Of a DNA stretch of 64,000 nucleotides, positions 1 to 7,048 are shown in pieces; within the stretch, counting starts at the first letter, position 1; each line of letters starts with the position of its first letter. This DNA is from JBBROS01 sp965213845. GTDB lineage: Bacteria > Pseudomonadota > Alphaproteobacteria > Acetobacterales > Acetobacteraceae. A program made the position numbers and the translations under genes. Below the pieces are notes generated by a model, which made no database searches, was not told the origin of the DNA, and was given only the letters and a program-made list of their open reading frames with translations. The stretch lies in the NCBI GenBank assembly GCA_965213845.1, contig CBDCAI010000004.1:1888609-1952608 (forward strand), written 5' to 3'.

Positions 1-1
1 G

Positions 2-625
2 TTCGGCAGCCACCACGACCCGGCACGGATGGGGTGGCGCGCGCTGCGGGTGTGGAACGACGACACGATCGCGCCGAACAGCGGCTTCCCGCCGCACCCG
101 CACGCGAACATGGAAATCATCACCTATGTCCGGGAGGGCGCGATCACGCACGAGGACAACCAGGGCAACCGCGGCCGGACGGAGGCGGGCGACGTGCAGG
201 TGATGTCGGCGGGCAGCGGGATCGCGCATGCCGAGTACAACCGCGAGGACGCGACGACGAAGATCTTCCAGATCTGGATCACGCCCGACAGCAAGGGCGG
301 CGCACCGAGCTGGGGTGCCAAGCCCTTCCCGCGGGACGAGCGGTCGGGGCGCTTCGTGCCGCTGGCCAGCGGACTGGCCGGCGATGCCGACGCGCTGCCG
401 ATCCGCAGCAATGCGCGCGTGGCCGGGGCGCGGCTGAAGTCCGGCGAGACCGCGACCTACAGCCTGGGCGCCGACCGCCATGCCTACCTGGTTCCGGCGA
501 CGGGCCGGATCGAGGTGAACGGCGTGGCGGCGGGCCCGCGCGACGGCGTCGCCATCCATGACGTGGACACGCTGAGCGTGCGTGCGCTGGACGATGCGGA
601 CGTGCTGCTCGTCGACGTCGCCTGA
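2..625 (+). CDS. Pirin family protein, 5' end outside the window
   Basis: The frame is open from base 2 with no start codon, so the gene begins upstream of the window; 207 residues are visible against about 230-240 in the family. The N-terminal cupin half carries the pirin metal-site pattern HPHANMEIITYVREGA and the following GDVQVMSAGSGIAHAEYN stretch, and a second, more divergent cupin half follows from about residue 120. Pirins are cytoplasmic Fe-binding cupins; several bacterial members have quercetinase or redox-sensing activity, but the substrate cannot be read from sequence. WrbA follows 26 bases downstream on the same strand, and pirin-wrbA pairing is common in proteobacteria and suggests a shared oxidative-stress role. 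The family call is firm; the specific activity is unknown. Confidence 0.93.
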   Translation, partial: FGSHHDPARMGWRALRVWNDDTIAPNSGFPPHPHANMEIITYVREGAITHEDNQGNRGRTEAGDVQVMSAGSGIAHAEYNREDATTKIFQIWITPDSKGGAPSWGAKPFPRDERSGRFVPLASGLAGDADALPIRSNARVAGARLKSGETATYSLGADRHAYLVPATGRIEVNGVAAGPRDGVAIHDVDTLSVRALDDADVLLVDVA

Positions 626-651
626 CCCCTTCCAACCCAGGAGAAGACCAC

Positions 652-1251
652 ATGGCTAAGGTATTGGTGCTGTATTATTCGACGTATGGGCACATCGAGC
701 AGATGGCCGAAGCGGTCGCGGCCGGGGCGCGGGAGGCGGGCGCCACGGTGGATGTGCGGCGCGTGCCCGAGACGGTGCCGGATGCGGTGGCCCAGGGCGG
801 GCACTTCAAGCTGGACCAGGCCGCCCCGCTGGCGAACGTCGCCGAGCTGGAGGGATACGACGCGATCGTCATCGGCACGCCCACCCGGTACGGGCGGATG
901 GCGTCGCAGATGGCCAGCTTTCTCGACCAGACGGGCGGGCTGTGGGCGCGGGGGGCGTTGAACGGCAAGGTGGGCGCGGCCTTCACCTCGACCGCCAGCC
1001 AGCATGGCGGGCAGGAGACGACGCTGTTCTCGACCATCACCAACCTGCTGCATTTCGGCATGGTGGTCGTGGGGCTGCCCTACTCGTTCCAGGGGCAGCT
1101 GAAGCTGGACGAGGTGACGGGCGGCAGCCCCTATGGCGCGACGACGATCGCGGCGGGCGACGGTTCGCGCCAGCCGAGCGAGAACGAGCTTGCGGGCGCG
1201 CGCTTCCAGGGCCGGACGGTGGCGGAGGTGGCGGGCAAGCTGTTCGGCTGA
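652..1251 (+). CDS. wrbA: NAD(P)H:quinone oxidoreductase type IV, WrbA
   Basis: 199 residues, the normal WrbA length. The flavodoxin-like FMN site is visible at the N-terminus (LYYSTYGHIEQMAEA), followed by the family segment GTPTRYGRMASQMASFLDQ and the GGQETTLFSTITNLLHFGM segment characteristic of WrbA. WrbA is a soluble tetrameric FMN enzyme that reduces quinones by two electrons, which avoids semiquinone formation. An AGGAGAAG ribosome binding site lies just before the ATG. It sits 26 bases after the pirin gene and is probably cotranscribed with it. A strong GC hairpin follows the stop. Confidence 0.97.
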   Translation: MAKVLVLYYSTYGHIEQMAEAVAAGAREAGATVDVRRVPETVPDAVAQGGHFKLDQAAPLANVAELEGYDAIVIGTPTRYGRMASQMASFLDQTGGLWARGALNGKVGAAFTSTASQHGGQETTLFSTITNLLHFGMVVVGLPYSFQGQLKLDEVTGGSPYGATTIAAGDGSRQPSENELAGARFQGRTVAEVAGKLFG

Positions 1252-1257
1252 GGCTTC

Positions 1258-1285
1258 GCGTGGGGCCCCGGGCCGGGCCCCACGC
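1258..1285 (+). terminator. GC-rich hairpin after wrbA
   Basis: A perfect 11-bp inverted repeat (GCGTGGGGCCC / GGGCCCCACGC) with a 6-base loop starts 6 bases after the wrbA stop. No T-run follows, so it is either a weak intrinsic terminator or a 3'-end stabiliser. The remaining bases up to 1414 show no gene. Confidence 0.5.
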
Positions 1286-1414
1286 AAGCGTTGGCCCAGG
1301 GCGATGGCTCGAACGAGCGGCGGCACGGTATGGATGGTTGCGCAAAGCAACGTCGGGCCACGAAGATGCGAAGGATGCGAAGGGGGGGTGTGCGGATCGG
1401 GCGGGCGGGATCGC

Positions 1415-1738
1415 CTATGGCGCGAGCGGGTTCGCGATGCGGATAATCCGGCCGCGATCGGTCGACCGGGCGTCGTCATCGACCGCGGTGACATAGAGGC
1501 TGCGTCCATCCGGGCTGATCGCGAGATTGGTGTGATGCTGGGACGGCACGTCGACCAGCTTCAGAAGACGGCCGGCGGGTGACAGGATCGCAACGCCGCC
1601 TTCCGGAAAGAGCAGGCCGGTCGCGGCGATGGAGGGCCCTGGTTGCCCCGTATCAGCGGCACACAGGCTTCCCATGGCCAGAACCAGGCCTGAGAGGGTG
1701 ATGACGATCGCTCCACAGCGGCGACATGCTGCCCTCAT
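1415..1738 (-). pseudogene. Truncated SMP-30/gluconolactonase-like secreted protein
   Basis: 107 codons from an ATG at 1738 that has a GGAGGG Shine-Dalgarno ahead of it. Residues 1-30 form a convincing signal peptide (MRAACRRCGAIVITLSGLVL followed by a small-residue cleavage region). The rest resembles only the last propeller blade of SMP-30/lactonase proteins (HTNLAISPDGRSLYVTAVDD). Family members are around 290-350 residues, so most of the beta-propeller is missing and no complete metal site can be present. It lies in line with, and downstream of, the acyl-CoA ligase/DUF296 operon. I infer an internal deletion that joined the signal peptide to the C-terminus; a short expressed secreted protein cannot be excluded. 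Confidence 0.55.
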
Positions 1739-1763
1739 GCGCTTTGCCCCTCCGAGGCGTGGA

Positions 1764-1841
1764 TCAAGCCTGTCCTGCGGCGTCGAGGATGAGTCGGGTG
1801 ATCGCGTCGGGTTGACTGAGGAGCAGCAGGTGGCTGGGGAT
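1764..1841 (-). pseudogene. C-terminal remnant of an alpha/beta hydrolase
   Basis: Reading the minus strand gives IPSHLLLLSQPDAITRLILD then AAGQA and a stop, preceded directly by a TAG codon. This pattern resembles the last 25 residues of alpha/beta hydrolases that end in an xHLLxxSQPDxxxRLIxDA tail. No start codon or upstream hydrolase sequence exists because the DUF296 gene ends about 20 bases earlier. It appears to be a relic of an operon gene between the DUF296 gene and the SMP-30-like remnant. Confidence 0.5.
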
Positions 1842-1859
1842 CTAAGCTTCCCATGCCCT

Positions 1860-2852
1860 TCAAGGGACGACCTTTGCTCTGGGCGATCCCTCAACCGGCG
1901 GACACGTCTCGAGGACGCCTTCGAAGGTCATCAGGACCGGGTTGTCTCCGGCGACGAGGCGGCCGGACCCGATGGCGCCGGTGTGGTCGACGAGGGTGAT
2001 GTCGACCGCCGTGGGGGGCCCTTCGCCCGGGGTGTCTTGGCCCGGGCTGCAGCAGCCCGGAGTGTCTTGGCCTGGGCTGCAGCAGCCCGGAGTGTCTTGG
2101 CCTGGGCTGCAGCGGATGGCGCCGTGGCGGACCAGCAGCTCCGTGGCGAAGCCGGCGATGGCGGGTGCGTCCTGGAAGCGGGCCTGGTTGATGCTGGCGA
2201 CGCCGCCGTGGAGGGTGGCGCGCTGGAACCCGGCGGCGTGGCCGGCCTGTTCCAGGGCGCCGACGAGATCCTGGTTCGGGGCCAGGCGAAGGGCGAGGGC
2301 GGGGCGGGCGTTGGGCGGCGGCGGGGTTCCGGTGGCCTGCGGCTTGAACAGGTTGAAGCCGGTTTCGGGGTCCGGCTGCACCACGAAGCGGGCCCCGACG
2401 ATCCCGGCACCGTGGACGGCGATGGGGGCAGCGATCATCGTTTCGTCCGGCATGACGTGGCCGCAGCCGGGGCGGCCGTCCGCCTCGGTCCAGAGCGCGT
2501 GGCAGTGGAAGAACGGCGCGCCGTCGCGGAGGCCGACGGTGACGGCCGCGACATCGAGCCGGGTGAGGCCGCCCGGGCGGCGCGTGTCGCTGTAGAAGGC
2601 GACCTGGGATCCGTCGGGCGAGAGGCCGGGAATGACGTAGGCGAAGGGGCCGAAGGCGCCGCCGATGAGCGACAGGGCGGCGGATTCGACGTGGGAGCGC
2701 TGCAGCAGGGCGGCCAGCGCGTCGAGCAGGCGGCCGCCTGCGGGCAGTGTCGCCTCGATCGGCAGCGCGCCGGCCGGGACCGCCAGGATGCGGGAGGTCG
2801 TGGGCGGGCCCGGGTGGTGGGCGAAGCGGGTTGCGCCGCCGGAGCCGATCAT
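1860..2852 (-). CDS. PCC/DUF296 domain protein with a decapeptide tandem repeat
   Basis: 330 residues with two successive PCC-like (DUF296) regions, about residues 20-150 and 170-320. Features typical of the family are the PFFHCHALWTEADGRPGCGH segment (histidine-rich strand) and the C-terminal TAVDITLVDHTG segment. Between about residues 250 and 280 lies a repeat of CSPGQDTPGC, three copies in a row, encoded by a 30-bp tandem repeat and unlike anything expected in the fold. The ATG overlaps the stop of the upstream ligase (ATGA at 2849-2852), so the two are translationally coupled. DUF296 domains occur in DNA-associated plant proteins and in uncharacterised bacterial proteins; the biochemical role here is unknown. 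Pairing with an acyl-CoA ligase suggests a metabolic rather than DNA-binding task. Confidence 0.75.
   Translation of the reverse strand: MIGSGGATRFAHHPGPPTTSRILAVPAGALPIEATLPAGGRLLDALAALLQRSHVESAALSLIGGAFGPFAYVIPGLSPDGSQVAFYSDTRRPGGLTRLDVAAVTVGLRDGAPFFHCHALWTEADGRPGCGHVMPDETMIAAPIAVHGAGIVGARFVVQPDPETGFNLFKPQATGTPPPPNARPALALRLAPNQDLVGALEQAGHAAGFQRATLHGGVASINQARFQDAPAIAGFATELLVRHGAIRCSPGQDTPGCCSPGQDTPGCCSPGQDTPGEGPPTAVDITLVDHTGAIGSGRLVAGDNPVLMTFEGVLETCPPVEGSPRAKVVP
2032..2112. repeat. 30-bp tandem repeat, 2.7 copies, in the DUF296 gene
   Basis: Units at 2032-2061, 2062-2091 and a partial one at 2092-2112 have the form GTGTCTTGGCC(C/T)GGGCTGCA followed by GCAGCCCGGA. The first two differ at one position. 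Each unit contains a GGGCTGCAGCAGCCC near-palindrome. The unit is a multiple of three, so copy-number change would keep the DUF296 frame. Confidence 0.95.
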
Positions 2853-4519
2853 GGCGAGGCCGCTGGTGACGGGGCAGGCTGCGATCGTGCGGGGGCCGCG
2901 GCGCGGGCTTCCAGCTCGGCCCGGATGATCTTCTTGGTGATCTTGCCGTAGGCGGATTTCGGCAGGCTGTCCCAGAACACCACTTGGCGGGGCAGCTTGT
3001 AGCGGGTGACCTGGCCGGCCAACCAGGCCAGCAGCTCGGGCCCGGTCAGCGCCGCCCCGTGGCGCAGCACGCAGACGGCGACGCCGGCCTCGCCCCAGAG
3101 CGGGTCGGGCATGCCCAGGATGGCGACCTCGTCGACGGCCGGGTGGGTGAGGATCTTCTCCTCGATCTCACGCGGATAGACGTTGGAGCCGCCGGAGATG
3201 TACATGTCGGAGGCACGGCCGGTGATGAACAGGAATCCCTCGGCGTCGACATGGCCCAGGTCGCCGGTGCGGAACCAGCCGTCGCGGAACGACTTCGCGT
3301 TCGCCTCGGGGTTGTCGTAGTAGCCGGCGAAGACGGCGGGGCCGCAGACGCAGATCTCGCCGGTCTCGAAGGGCGCGACCTCGTGGCCCGTATCGTCCTG
3401 GATCGAGACCTGCATGCCGGTGCGTTCGTAGCCGGCGGTGCCGGGCCGGGCGCCCGGGCCGTCCTCGGCGTGGTGCAGGCCGGGCGGCAGGACGGTGATG
3501 GCGCCGGTGACCTCGCCCAGGCCGAAATACTGTACCAGGACCGGACCCAGGGTCCGCAGCGCGTGCTTCTGGTCTTCGCGGTACATGGGGGCCCCGGCAT
3601 AGATGACGGTGCGGAGCGAGGCGCGGTCGTGCCGGTGCACGGCGGGGTGCTCGGTGAGCAGCTTCACGATCGTGGGCACGGTGAACATGTTGGTGACGCG
3701 CCATTCGGCGACGAGGGCCCAGGCCTCCTCGGCGTCGAAGCGGTCGGACCCGGGCAGGATGCTGGGGACGCAGCGGGCGACCTGGATCAGGAAGTGGACG
3801 CCGGCGCCGTGCGAGAGGGGCGCCAGGACCAGCGAGGCGTCCTGCGGGGTCATGCCGGGCATGAGGTCGGCAATGTGATTGTTGACGACGAAGGCCATCT
3901 GGCCGTGGGTGAGCACGGAGGCCTTGGGCCGGCCGGTGGTGCCGGAGGTGAAGAAGAACCAGAGGGGGTCGTCGTGCAGGACGGCGGCGTCGGGCCGGGC
4001 CTGGCCGTCGTGCCGGGCGACGAGGTCGTCCCAGGGGTCGCCGAAGGTGGCGTGCCCGATGCCGAGGGTGCGGATGCCGGGGGTCGCGGCCTGCACCGCT
4101 TCGGCATGGGCGGTGAACTCGGCCTGGCAGACGAGGGTGGTTGCGCCTGCGGTGCGGCAGAGGTCGGCGACCTCGGCGGGGGTCTGGCGAAAGTTGGTCG
4201 GGACATAGACGGCGCCGAGGCGGAAGCAGGCGAACATCGCCTCGACCATCGCGGGGCAGTTGCGGGACTGGACCAGCACGCGGTCGCCCTTCACGACGCC
4301 CAGGGCGGCGAGCCCGGCGGCGGCGGCATCCACCCGGCGGTCGATCTGGGCCCAGGTCCAGCGGGCGTCGCCCTGCACCAGGCCGAGCGCGGCGCCATGG
4401 CGGCGGGCGCATTGGCGCAGGAAGTGCGACAGGTTCATCACCCGGCGCGAGATGGGCAGCAGGCCGCCCCTGGGCGCGGTCGCATCCGACGCGGCTTGTG
4501 CCGGGGCGGCGGCGCTCAA
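2849..4519 (-). CDS. AMP-forming acyl-CoA synthetase/ligase
   Basis: 556 residues of the ANL (AMP-binding) superfamily. The P-loop-like A3 motif FFTSGTTGRPKASVLTHGQM, the GWFRTGDLGHVDAEGFLFIT hinge, GSNVYPREIEE and the catalytic-lysine motif PKSAYGKITKK near the C-terminus are all present, so the enzyme looks active. It would adenylate a carboxylic acid and transfer the acyl group to CoA; the arrangement is typical of medium/long-chain or aryl-acid ligases, and the substrate cannot be assigned. The start is uncertain: ATG at 4519 is used, but an in-frame ATG 27 codons later (MNLSHFLRQC) begins where family homology starts. It is the first gene of an operon with the DUF296 gene. Confidence 0.93.
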   Translation of the reverse strand: MSAAAPAQAASDATAPRGGLLPISRRVMNLSHFLRQCARRHGAALGLVQGDARWTWAQIDRRVDAAAAGLAALGVVKGDRVLVQSRNCPAMVEAMFACFRLGAVYVPTNFRQTPAEVADLCRTAGATTLVCQAEFTAHAEAVQAATPGIRTLGIGHATFGDPWDDLVARHDGQARPDAAVLHDDPLWFFFTSGTTGRPKASVLTHGQMAFVVNNHIADLMPGMTPQDASLVLAPLSHGAGVHFLIQVARCVPSILPGSDRFDAEEAWALVAEWRVTNMFTVPTIVKLLTEHPAVHRHDRASLRTVIYAGAPMYREDQKHALRTLGPVLVQYFGLGEVTGAITVLPPGLHHAEDGPGARPGTAGYERTGMQVSIQDDTGHEVAPFETGEICVCGPAVFAGYYDNPEANAKSFRDGWFRTGDLGHVDAEGFLFITGRASDMYISGGSNVYPREIEEKILTHPAVDEVAILGMPDPLWGEAGVAVCVLRHGAALTGPELLAWLAGQVTRYKLPRQVVFWDSLPKSAYGKITKKIIRAELEARAAAPARSQPAPSPAASP

Positions 4520-4762
4520 CGCGGACCTGCGGGGCGGGGGACGGGCATGGACGCTTCCTTCGGCTTTTGCCGGAGACTACGGGGGACGCCGGTTGGGGCC
4601 AAGGCGGGCCCGGAAGGATTTGCTATGGCGCGGGCGCCGGGCAACCGGGTTTTCCACCGGGCCCGGCTTCGGCACTGGTTTGTGTCTTATCCCGAGCGGT
4701 TCCGTTGCGCCGCCGACGGAGACGTCCTTTATCTCTCGGTCTGAACGACCCGAGGTCCTGCC

Positions 4763-5935
4763 GTGTCCGGTTCCCTTTCGCTCCCCGCCCTTCCGTCGCG
4801 TTCGCGGCCGGACCCGAACCGGATCGTCATGGCCGTGGGGTTGGCGGCACTGGCCGGGCTGCTGGCGGCGGTCGTGCTGCAGCCGGGCACCACGTGGCGG
4901 ATGCCGGCGCTGGTGCTGGCCGGGACGGGGATCGGGGCGGTGTTGCTGCGGACGACGTTCGGGTTCGCCGGGGCCTTCCGTGCGGTGGTGGAGCGGGGCG
5001 ACGGGTCGGGGTTCCAGGCGCATGCCGTGATGCTGGCGGTTGCGACGGTGCTGATGTTCCCGCTGCTGGCGGCGGGCCAGGTGTTCGGCGTGGCCATGGC
5101 GGGGGGCAGCACGCCGGTGGGCGTGGGGTTCGCGGTGGGCGCCCTGCTGTTCGGGGCCGGGATGCAGGTGGGCGGGGGCTGCGCCTCGGGCACGCTGTTC
5201 TCGTTGGGTGGCGGCAATGCGCGGCTGATCGGGACGCTGGGCGGCTTCGTCGTCGGCTCCGCGCTGGGGGCGTGGCACATGGGGTTCTGGTGGTCGCTGC
5301 CCGCGCTGCCGGCGGCGACGGCGCAGGGGCTGGTCGGGTATGGCCCGGCCTTCGTCCTGCAGATGGGCGCGCTGGCGCTGCTGTTCCTGGTGGCGCGACG
5401 GTGGAGCCCGGCGTCGCGCGGCATCCCGGCCCTGGTCTGGGGCGGTGTGGCGCTGGCGGCGCTGAACGCGGTGGTGCTGCTGCTGTCGGGCAAGCCGTGG
5501 GGCGAGACGTCGGCCTTCGCGCTGTGGGGCAGCAAGGCGGCGGTGCAGCTGGGGATCGACGCGCACCTGTGGGCGTATTGGCAGCGGCCGGGCTTCGTGG
5601 GGCAGCTGGACCGGACGGTGCTGCTGGACGCGACATCGGTCATGGACGGGGCGATCCTGATCGGCGCGGCGCTGATGGCGGCGTGGACGCGGGTGTTCCG
5701 GCCGAGCCTGGGTGGCGGGGCTGGGCCGTGGCTGGGTGCGCTGCTGGGCGGGGTGGCGATGGGGTATGGGGCCCGCCTGTCGAACGGGTGCAACATCGGC
5801 GCGTATTTCAGCGCGATCGCGGCGGGCAACCTCTCGGGTTGGGCCTGGATGGCGCTGGCCCTGGCGGGAAGCTGGGCCGGGGTGCGGCTGCGGCCGGTGT
5901 TCCGGCTGGGGGCGGCGGCGCCGACGGTATGCTGA
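4763..5935 (+). CDS. YeeE/YedE family sulfur (thiosulfate) transporter
   Basis: 390 residues, about nine or ten membrane segments. Both halves carry the conserved cysteine motifs of the family: GGGCASGTLFSLGGG near residue 140 and SNGCNIGAYFSAIA near residue 350. In characterised YeeE such cysteines relay thiosulfate through the membrane. Part of the protein (about 180-300) is a long insert typical of the larger YedE subclass. No TusA/YeeD-like partner is seen nearby. The 243-bp spacer upstream separates it from the divergent ligase operon and presumably holds both promoters; I see no specific motif there. The Rieske gene starts 80 bases downstream. Confidence 0.9.
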   Translation: MSGSLSLPALPSRSRPDPNRIVMAVGLAALAGLLAAVVLQPGTTWRMPALVLAGTGIGAVLLRTTFGFAGAFRAVVERGDGSGFQAHAVMLAVATVLMFPLLAAGQVFGVAMAGGSTPVGVGFAVGALLFGAGMQVGGGCASGTLFSLGGGNARLIGTLGGFVVGSALGAWHMGFWWSLPALPAATAQGLVGYGPAFVLQMGALALLFLVARRWSPASRGIPALVWGGVALAALNAVVLLLSGKPWGETSAFALWGSKAAVQLGIDAHLWAYWQRPGFVGQLDRTVLLDATSVMDGAILIGAALMAAWTRVFRPSLGGGAGPWLGALLGGVAMGYGARLSNGCNIGAYFSAIAAGNLSGWAWMALALAGSWAGVRLRPVFRLGAAAPTVC

Positions 5936-6015
5936 TCGGCCGCCGCGCCGCCGGGAGTGGTGCCAAGCCGGGCCGGGTCGGCTAGACAGGCGGGGTCACG
6001 ACCGGTCGGGGCTCG

Positions 6016-7044
6016 ATGGATACGTTGTTGCGCGGGTTCTGGTACCTCGCCGTCGCGGGGCGGGCGCTGAAGGCCGGGCGCACGATGCCGGTCACGCTGC
6101 TGAACGAGGCGCTGCTGCTGGGCCGACGCCCGGACCGCAGCGTGTTCGCGGTGTCCGAGACGTGCCCGCATCGCGGCATGCCGATGCGCCATGGCAGCTT
6201 CGACGGTGCCGACCTGCGCTGCTGCTATCATGGCTGGAAGTTCCGCAGCAGCGACGGGTGCTGCACCGAGATCCCGTCGCTGGCGCCGGACGAGGCGACG
6301 GACCCCTCGCGCTTCCGGCTGAAGACGTTCCCGTGCCGCGAGGTGCAGGGCAATATCTGGGTGTATGTGGGCGACGGCACGCCCGGCGCGGTGCCGATGG
6401 TGCCGGGCTTCGCCGAGGATTATGCGCCGCAGGTCAGCACCACCATGCGTTTTCCCTGCGGGATCGACCTGGCGGCCACCGGGTTCTTCGACCCCGGCCA
6501 CCCCGCCTTCGTGCATACCTCGCGCTGGTGGAAGAGCAACCCGGCCGCGAATCTGCGGCTGAAGAAGAAGCACTTCGAGCCGGCAGGCCTCGGGTTCCGC
6601 ATGCTGCGCCACCATCTGAAGCACGGGGCGAACCCGTATCGCATCCTGGGCGACAACGTGCACGTGGACATCGGGATCGAGCTGCCAGGGGTGCGGATCG
6701 AGCACATCGAGGGCGACCGGCACAGCGCCTGCGTCCTGGCTGTGGCGACGCCCATCACCGGCGACATCACGGACGTGCACTACCGCGGCTACTGGACGCC
6801 GCGCTGGCTGGACCCGTTGCGGCCGCTGGCGACCTGGATGGCGCGGGACTTCCTGAACCAGGACCGGATGGTGGCGGTGAAGATGGCCGACAACCCGGCC
6901 CCGGCGGTGCCGATGTTCGTGGGCGGGGCCGACACGCAGGTGCGCTGGTACCTTCGGTTGAAACGCGAATACCTGGCGGCGGCGGCCGAGGGGCGGGACT
7001 TCGTGAACCCGCTGCGCCCGGCCACTTTGCAATGGCGGAGCTGA
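6016..7044 (+). CDS. Rieske [2Fe-2S] ring-hydroxylating oxygenase, alpha subunit type
   Basis: 342 residues. The Rieske cluster motif CPHRGMPMRHG followed by CCYHGWKF is at about residues 55-80. The mononuclear iron site of VanA-like oxygenases is visible at about residues 155-168 (DPGHPAFVH). The C-terminal domain is the shorter form found in vanillate demethylase-like and N- or O-demethylating oxygenases. The next gene, a dimethylformamidase-like subunit, begins with GTG 4 bases after this stop, so the two are coupled and probably act on one pathway, plausibly an N-methylated or amide substrate (inference). No ferredoxin or reductase gene is adjacent. Confidence 0.92.
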   Translation: MDTLLRGFWYLAVAGRALKAGRTMPVTLLNEALLLGRRPDRSVFAVSETCPHRGMPMRHGSFDGADLRCCYHGWKFRSSDGCCTEIPSLAPDEATDPSRFRLKTFPCREVQGNIWVYVGDGTPGAVPMVPGFAEDYAPQVSTTMRFPCGIDLAATGFFDPGHPAFVHTSRWWKSNPAANLRLKKKHFEPAGLGFRMLRHHLKHGANPYRILGDNVHVDIGIELPGVRIEHIEGDRHSACVLAVATPITGDITDVHYRGYWTPRWLDPLRPLATWMARDFLNQDRMVAVKMADNPAPAVPMFVGGADTQVRWYLRLKREYLAAAAEGRDFVNPLRPATLQWRS

Positions 7045-7048
7045 CGCG

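Noticed and set aside
1355..1390. CCACGAAGATGCGAAGGATGCGAAGG, resembling short tandem tracts often seen near GxxExxE-type genes.
   Set aside because: Only two imperfect 9-base copies and no such gene nearby; treated as noise.
1629..2951. A 440-codon plus-strand open frame opposite the DUF296 gene, and many similar frames opposite other genes.
   Set aside because: At about 70 percent GC, antisense frames stay open by chance; the translations are low-complexity (Arg/Gly/Ala runs) with no motif, while the opposite strand has clear domains.
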